Source of the DNA: Laguncularia racemosa
Lineage: Eukaryota > Streptophyta > Magnoliopsida > Myrtales > Combretaceae
Direction: 5' to 3'
Assembly: GCA_037954665.1 (NCBI GenBank)
Contig: JBBMOL010000023.1
Span: forward strand, 4,092,001-4,156,000
DNA length: 64,000 nucleotides
Both the position numbers and the translations under genes were made by a program. The stretch's first letter is position 1, and each line of letters begins with the position of its first letter. The notes under the pieces were generated by a model that was not told the DNA's origin, made no database searches, and saw nothing but the letters and a program-made list of their open reading frames with translations. This document shows positions 58,209 through 64,000 of the stretch, one piece after another.

Positions 58209-60208
58209 CTTCTAACGTCAAAACTCAATCAATTCATTACAGTTTATATTAGTTCTACTTAATTTTGTTCTTAGCATATGTTCTTTCTAATTCTTATACA
58301 AGTAAAAATATGTTTTTCTTAAACCACATCTTATAATTATTTATTGAACTACAAATCAATTAGCCTTTCATTTTTGTTTAAACAACACAAGGAAAGTGTA
58401 TCGATGATGAATGGTGCAAAATGTGGTCAATAATATTATCAATCCCACCCAAGAGAATGTTAAGAAATTAAAAAAAAAAAAAGATACTACTTTTCTAATA
58501 TCAAAAAGAGAAATGGAGAGTCAAACGATTTACAATTTTATATCATGATAGATCTATAAAATAACAAAATGATAGTGGTAGCAAATATACTCATCCTTAA
58601 AATAATGAAATCAGAAGCCCCAAGATCAATTTTTAAAAAAGGAGCAACTTTTATTTTGGTAATCTCTCATCCATTACATTTGTGAGAAAGAAAAATATGA
58701 GTTACTTTATTTAGGTAACCACTAACCCACCACCATATGAGGTAGATAATAAGAGCTAAAATTTCCCAATTTATCCTTGAATATATTTAAGTTGTGTAAT
58801 TGTGATACATGGTTTAATTACTTTTTTATATGATTCATAGGGCTATAATAGTAATTGGTGGATGTGGAATCCATGTTTTGACTTAATAATATAGAATGGA
58901 TATTATAAAGGGCATTTTTAGGCTAATGGAAAAGGACACCTAAACTTGAGGCCAACAACTTAAATAATATTGATAGATAATATTTTGATGAGATGAGCAA
59001 ACTTATTTCCCAAAATAACAATCGTCTTTCAGATTATAAAAATAAAATATTTCATTTTGAAAATACTGTAGAAAAAACTTTACAGTAATTATAAAAAAGA
59101 TTAAACATTTCCAAAAGTAAATTATCAATTTAGATTCTCCATATATAACTTTAAGTACATACATCAACTAATACAAAAGTATTGAGTGATAAGATCCATC
59201 TAATGCTATCAAACCTAAAAAAAAAAAAAAAAGCCAAATTAATTCTTAAACTTTTATACCATAATCTATCGAAGATCACTCAATCTTTGCCCCCCAAAAA
59301 AAGTACATAATAGTTACATTTAGAACACAACATTGCAACCATTCCATCTCCCCGATATATTAGTTGTATAGTGAAAATCAATTCTCTAATATTCTTCTAT
59401 AAGATAATTGACTCATGAACATTTTGAAATGAAACATGATATGAAATTAAGACACACAGCTTATACTTGTATATCCTAATGTTTATTAAAAATCTTAATA
59501 AGGATATAACAATTGTTTTGATGGCATATTTTCATATTATTACACTCTAATTTAACCCTTTTATGCCCAAACATTCCATTACATTTGATTCACATCTCAA
59601 AATTTTAATTGCATTATAATTTAATCAATTTCTACATAAATATAGATTTTTTTAGTGAATTCAAAAGAGCAATAATTTTTTTTTAATTTAAAATATTTCA
59701 TCAAATTTTAATTCTCTATATGAAATTATTCCTTCATATTGGCTTTAAAATAATATGACTTTAATACTAATTCATTTTATTTAAAAAAAAAGGATAGAAA
59801 TTAGAGTGATAGAAAGTATATATTGGAATATTTTATTTATTTTAAGATGATATATATATTTTTACTTTTAACTTTTTTTAGTTTAGATCAATTTTCTATT
59901 AATGAATACTTCATTATATAGATTTTTTTGTTATATATATACAAGTTTTTGCTTTTAATATACCTTAGTGTTTATTAAAAATCTTAATATAATAATAAAA
60001 ATGATCTCATATTAATTACATTCTAATTTAATCCTTTATATCCAAGCATTCCATCATATTCAATTCTCATATTAAAGGTAGTAATAGTTGCATTCTAATT
60101 AATCATTTTCTATGTAATTATTGATTTTTTGAATTAAAAGATTTTTTTTTTTTATAATTTAGACCTTTTATACATAATTATTCTTTCATATTTAAACACT
60201 TATACAAA
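58209..60208. other. AT-rich spacer with a ~490-bp-spaced duplication
   Basis: Two similar stretches of about 240-260 bp, 59475-59735 and 59965-60195. Both begin with TGTTTATTAAAAATCTTAATA and later contain CATTCTAATTTAA(T/C)CC, AAGCATTCCAT/AAACATTCCAT and TTCTTTCATATT. No coding sequence. Confidence 0.6.
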
Positions 60209-60883
60209 TCTTTTCTTGCAGGTATTTCCAAGTAATTTTGATAAGGACAACTAAAAGACATATATAATTATCTTTTCTTATATCTTTCTGTGCCTTCCTA
60301 ACTTTCGACGCAAATCTTATCAAGATAACCGTTCATCTACTTTTCACTGCTGAAAGAAAAGAAGCACATGGATTCAACTACTCAAAAGGAAAAAGCTAAA
60401 TCAAACTAGAAGAATTTTGTTTCTCTATTGGCACCCAACTATTCAAAGCTCACTGTTCCAAAAAGAATCACATGTTCGACTAAAAGCAAAATCAGACTAG
60501 AAGAATTTTGTTTTTTACTGTCGATGCCCAACTATTCAAACATCAAACATCATTTGATCAACTGTTCAAAAAGAAAGCAGAATCAAACATCATCTCCGTT
60601 TCTTCATGATCAATAATTCTAAAAAATCACGGGAATTCTAAACACACTTGAAGACAAATCTGTTCAATTATAAAAAGAACATTCCTTAATTGATGAAGGT
60701 AGAGGTGGAAACACTCACAGTAAGAAACACTTTTCAAACACTTTATTGCTCTTCTCTTATATTAGCATTTTTTCTCATTTGATCAAGTAGCTTTGTATTT
60801 TGTAAGTATTTTAATTATCTATTACAAACATTTCTCAATTATTTTGTAATCTTTCTTTTGTTATTATCTATGAACTTTTGTTT
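60209..60883 (+). repeat. pararetroviral intergenic-type region, copy A
   Basis: Plus orientation. Starts with CTTTTCTTGCAGG, has AATTTTGATAAGGACAAC, two ~105-bp near-repeats (CTAGAAGAATTTTGTTT ... CAACTATTCAAA), a TATAAAAA box at 60669-60676, then a leader-like part with TTCTCTTATATTAGCATTTT and TTTTGTAATCTTTC. This layout resembles caulimovirid promoter/leader regions, and copy C lies just downstream of the RT/RNase H in that family's order. Confidence 0.6.
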
Positions 60884-61271
60884 GCTTTCTTTTTGAACAG
60901 CTGAACATGTGATTCCTTTTTTAAATGGTGAGCTTTGAATAGTTGGACGCCGATAATAGAAAACAAAATTCTTCTAGTTTGATTTTGCTTTTCGTTGAAC
61001 TTGTGATTCTTTTTGGAATAGTGAGCTTTGAATAGTTAGGCGCCAACAAAAAAAAAAAAAATTTCTTCTAGTCTGATTGAGCTTTTTCCTTTTGAGTAGT
61101 TGAATTTGTGTGCTTCTTTTCTTTCAGCAATAAAAAGTAGATGAGCAATGATCTTGATAAGTTTTGCGTTGAAAGTTAGGAAGGCGCAGAAAGATGTCAG
61201 AAAAGATAATTATATATGTCTTTTAGTTGTCCTTATCAAAATTACTTAGAATTACCTACAAGAAAAGATTA
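60884..61271 (-). repeat. pararetroviral intergenic-type region, copy B (partial, inverted)
   Basis: A reversed copy of the first 390 bases of copy A, joined to it directly (GTTT|GCTTTC). It contains the two ~105-bp repeats and GATAAGG in reverse. Confidence 0.8.
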
Positions 61272-61301
61272 ATATATATATATATTTGATAATATATGAA
61301 C

Positions 61302-61965
61302 AAACAAAAGTTTAGAGATAATACCAAAAGAAATATTACAAGATAATTGAGAAAGGTTTACAACATATAATTAACATACTTGCAAAATACAAAGTTACTT
61401 GATCAAAGGAGAAAAGATGCTAATACAAGAGAGGAGCAATAAAGAGAAAGTGTTTGAAAAGTGTTTCTTGTTGTAAGTGTTTCTACCTCTGCCTTCATCA
61501 GTTGAGGAATGTTCTTTTTATAATTGAACAGATTTGTCTTCAAATGTTCTTAGAATTCCCATGATTTTTTAGAATTATTGATCTTGAAGAAATGGAGATG
61601 ATGTTTGATTCTGCTTTCTTTTTGAACAGTTGAACATGTGATTCTTTTTTCGAACAATGAGCTTTGAATAGTTGGGCACCAAAAGTAAAAAACAAAATTC
61701 TTCAAGTCTAATTTTGCTTTTTATCAAACACGTGATTCTTTTTGGAACAATGAGCGTTGAATAGTTGAGCGCCGACAGAAAAAACAAAATTCTTCTAGTT
61801 TAATTTAGCTTTTTTCCTTTTAACCAATTAAATCTGTGTGCTTCTTTTCTTTTAGCAGTGAACAGTAGATGAATAGTGATCTTGAAAAGATTTTCATCAA
61901 AAGTTAGGAAGGCACATAAAGATATAAGAAAAGATAATTATATATGTCTTTTAGTTGTCCTTATC
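61302..61965 (-). repeat. pararetroviral intergenic-type region, copy C (full, inverted)
   Basis: The reverse complement of copy A throughout, including the TATA box (61515-61522 on the minus strand). On the minus strand it is downstream of the pol remnant at 62-64 kb, where a caulimovirid genome has its promoter. Confidence 0.75.
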
Positions 61966-61989
61966 ATATATATATATATATATATATAA
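61966..61989. repeat. (TA)n microsatellite
   Basis: About 12 TA units directly between copy C and the sequence next to the pol remnant. Another short TA run is at 61272-61290. Confidence 0.9.
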
Positions 61990-62989
61990 CCCTTTTTTAG
62001 TGGCTACTAAGGATAAATATTCCATAATAGTCATCTTCATTTTGGAATAGGGAGTCATATTTCTTCTTCTCCTTCTCTTTCTCCTTCTCCCTTTTCTTTT
62101 TCATCTTCGGTGGATAATTTAGCAGCTAATTCAAGTATTTTTCGTTTGTATTAGCGAGGTTCAAACGTTTTTGCCAAATTTGCTTGCATTTTTCTTTTGT
62201 TATTAAGAAAGGCAGGGATTTGGTGATTTGATTAAAGTGCACTTGAATACTTTTGGTGTTAGCTAAATCGGTGTTGAATTAATCCTACCATTTAACTCTA
62301 TAACATCTCATGATATTGAGTAAATTGAAATCGTCTCCTTCTAGGAAGTATGACCAAGTCAATATCCATCCAAGATTGAATTTTGAACAAAATAAGAGAC
62401 CCTTTAATTGATTAAGAGATTAATCATTTGATTTAAATGTCTAAGTCCTTGATAAACCTTTCTAAGAAATATTTGTGAATCTGGACTTAAGTATTTAAAC
62501 CATTGAGAAAACCACATGGGGAATTTTTGTTGAGTGGTTTTGAATTGAATAAACTAGGAGTGGGAATAGTTTCTATAATAGAAAACATTTTCCCATACTT
62601 GGATATAATCAAAATAGTTGGAAACTAGTATAATAAAAGGTTAGGTAAATGCTTTTGGAGTAAATGGATGTTGTTTCCATTCAGAGATTGATAAGACTTT
62701 GAAAATCTTGATTTTTAAATAGGTGACTTCTCCTTTTGGGTTTTGAACATAGGTGATTTCAACACTGTCTATTTCTACGAGTATATATTTGTAGAAAGTT
62801 CGTGATTTTTTTGGATGAGATGGAACAAAATGAAAGTCCTTAGGAAAGTAATTTTGAACAATTTGAAGGGGATTTTTGATAGAAAATTATTTAAATTTTC
62901 ATTTTCGACTATGAACAATTGTTTAACATGTTTTTTCATCAAGTATTCCTTTACTTGTTTGTGAGGTTTTGAGGATGTAAGTTTGATGG
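61990..62989 (-). pseudogene. sequence between pararetroviral RNase H and intergenic region
   Basis: Reads in pieces on the minus strand with relatively few stops over about 900 bp. It includes basic/acidic low-complexity near 62050-62110 and Tyr/Phe-rich stretches. It may be the C-terminal part of the polyprotein or a separate downstream ORF. I recognise no domain. Confidence 0.4.
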
Positions 62990-64000
62990 GTCTAATGAGC
63001 TAAGGGTAATTAGGATGAATCACTTCAACATAAGTTGATGGAGTGGGAGTTTTTTATTTTTGAGGTACTAGAGGAGTAATCTTCATGGCATAGTTTACTA
63101 GAGACTTTAGTTTTGGTGTGGAAGAGGCCATGGCCACCTTGGAGAAATTCCTTAGACCAAAAGTTAGGGAATGAGTTAGACTCTCCTTTGATAAATTCAA
63201 TTTCGAAATCAAAAGCAGATAAAATCGCTTGCCATCTGGCAAAAATTTGTTTTGAAACAAGATTTTTGACATCTTTGATCAAAATCTCTTTAGCTGATTT
63301 GCAATCGACTCTTAATAAAAACTTCTTATTGATTAAATCATCTTGAAACTTTGAAATACAAGAAACAATAGCTAATATCTCTTTTTTAATAGTTGAATAA
63401 TTTTCCCAAGCCCCTTGCTAGATTTCTGAGTAAAATCTAACAACTTGTTCTTTGTTGTTGATCAATTGTTTAAGGATTCCCCCAAATCCTTCATTGGAAG
63501 CATCTATTTCTACTATGACTTGAGCATTTGGGTCAAGGATTCCTAGACATGGTAGGAATTAGATTTCTCTTTTGATTTCTCAAATAATCATGGTCATTTC
63601 ATCAAACCATTCAAGAAAATTCTTTTTAAGCCTTTTGAATAAAGGTTTGCATTTAATTTTAAGGTTTGGTATGAAGTCAGAGACATAATTAAGACATCTT
63701 AGGAACCATTGAAGTTGTTTCTTATCTTTGATTTGATCAAGGAATTTGTTTCCAAATCCTATGGACTTTTCTATAAGTCAGATGGTTCCTTAAACAATTT
63801 TATGATCTAAGAATCTGATTTTTGTTCGGAATAGTTTCATCTTTTTTTGAAGAGACTACTAAGCCATTTATTTTTATTATTTCGAAAAAGATGTTTAAAT
63901 GTTTAAAGTGTTGATTAATATTTTTTGAAAAAAATAAGGACATCATCTATATATACTATGGAAAAATTACTATATGGAGCGAAGATGTTATTCATGACAT
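62990..64000 (-). pseudogene. endogenous caulimovirid reverse transcriptase / RNase H (partial, broken)
   Basis: Minus strand, running off the right edge. A reverse transcriptase catalytic box Y-I-D-D is at 63942-63953. An RNase H block D-A-S-N-E-G-F is at 63484-63504. The closing stretch near 63150-63250 has R-W-Q and I-K-G-E-S-N, followed by a motif like the E-F-L-Q seen at the end of RNase H in caulimovirids. Several stops (and two overlapping reading frames of about 63025-63282) show it is broken. It is an old pararetroviral copy in the genome, not an active virus. Confidence 0.72.

Noticed and set aside
1..64000. tRNA, rRNA or other structured RNA genes
   Set aside because: I found no cloverleaf-like or rRNA-like sequence. 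The TGGTATCAGAGC at 4109 is a primer-binding site rather than a tRNA.
1..64000. Bacterial-type operons, ribosome-binding sites or phage defence islands
   Set aside because: The window is plant nuclear DNA. Genes are spliced or in retroelements, and no prokaryotic signals apply.

Overview
The window is nuclear DNA from a flowering plant, most likely a eudicot. The evidence is AT-rich non-coding DNA, spliced genes with GT/AG introns, a plant organelle-type PPR gene, plant LINEs, Mutator-like and Ty3/gypsy elements, and an endogenous plant pararetrovirus. I cannot name the species. Only two host genes are supported. One is the 5' two-thirds of a pentatricopeptide-repeat gene closely resembling the mitochondrial editing factor MEF1 (1-1147, minus, running off the left edge). 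The other is a four-exon PHD-finger gene (17653-19989, plus). Almost everything else is transposon sequence at various stages of decay.

Left part (1.2-11.4 kb): two small inverted-repeat elements, a degenerate ~20-bp tandem repeat, and a decayed Mutator-like transposase whose coding region continues into a plant mobile domain (PMD). A 4.39-kb Ty3/gypsy element (3412-7798; target duplication TTATG) sits inside the transposase. It has LTRs, PBS, PPT, gag and protease but no reverse transcriptase or integrase core.

Middle (11.8-34.5 kb): two related L1-type LINEs on the minus strand, the PHD gene, two long foldback elements, a 206-bp Mutator-type MITE with a perfect 9-bp target duplication, an LTR-like copy at 28.5-30.4 kb, and AT-rich spacer with a possible hAT-type MITE.

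Right-centre (34507-58208): one nested retrotransposon complex. The host element A is a minus-strand Tat-lineage-like Ty3/gypsy element, about 10.2 kb once insertions are subtracted. It carries an extra antisense ORF between integrase and 3' LTR. Three later insertions split it, each with a matching 5-bp target duplication: a gag-protease-only gypsy element (40558-44168, TTAGT), a plus-strand relative of A that lost most of its 5' end (B, 46155-54028, ATGTC), and a solo LTR (54709-56664, TTTCT).

Right edge (58.2-64 kb): AT-rich spacer with a ~490-bp direct duplication, then three copies in mixed orientation of what looks like a pararetroviral intergenic/promoter region (60.2-62.0 kb). A broken caulimovirid reverse transcriptase/RNase H region on the minus strand follows and runs off the right edge. 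No host gene network can be inferred. The main value of the window is its readable insertion history and a few unusual arrangements: the transposase-PMD continuum, the antisense ORF with a possible promoter of its own, gag-protease-only gypsy elements, and inverted pararetroviral control regions.
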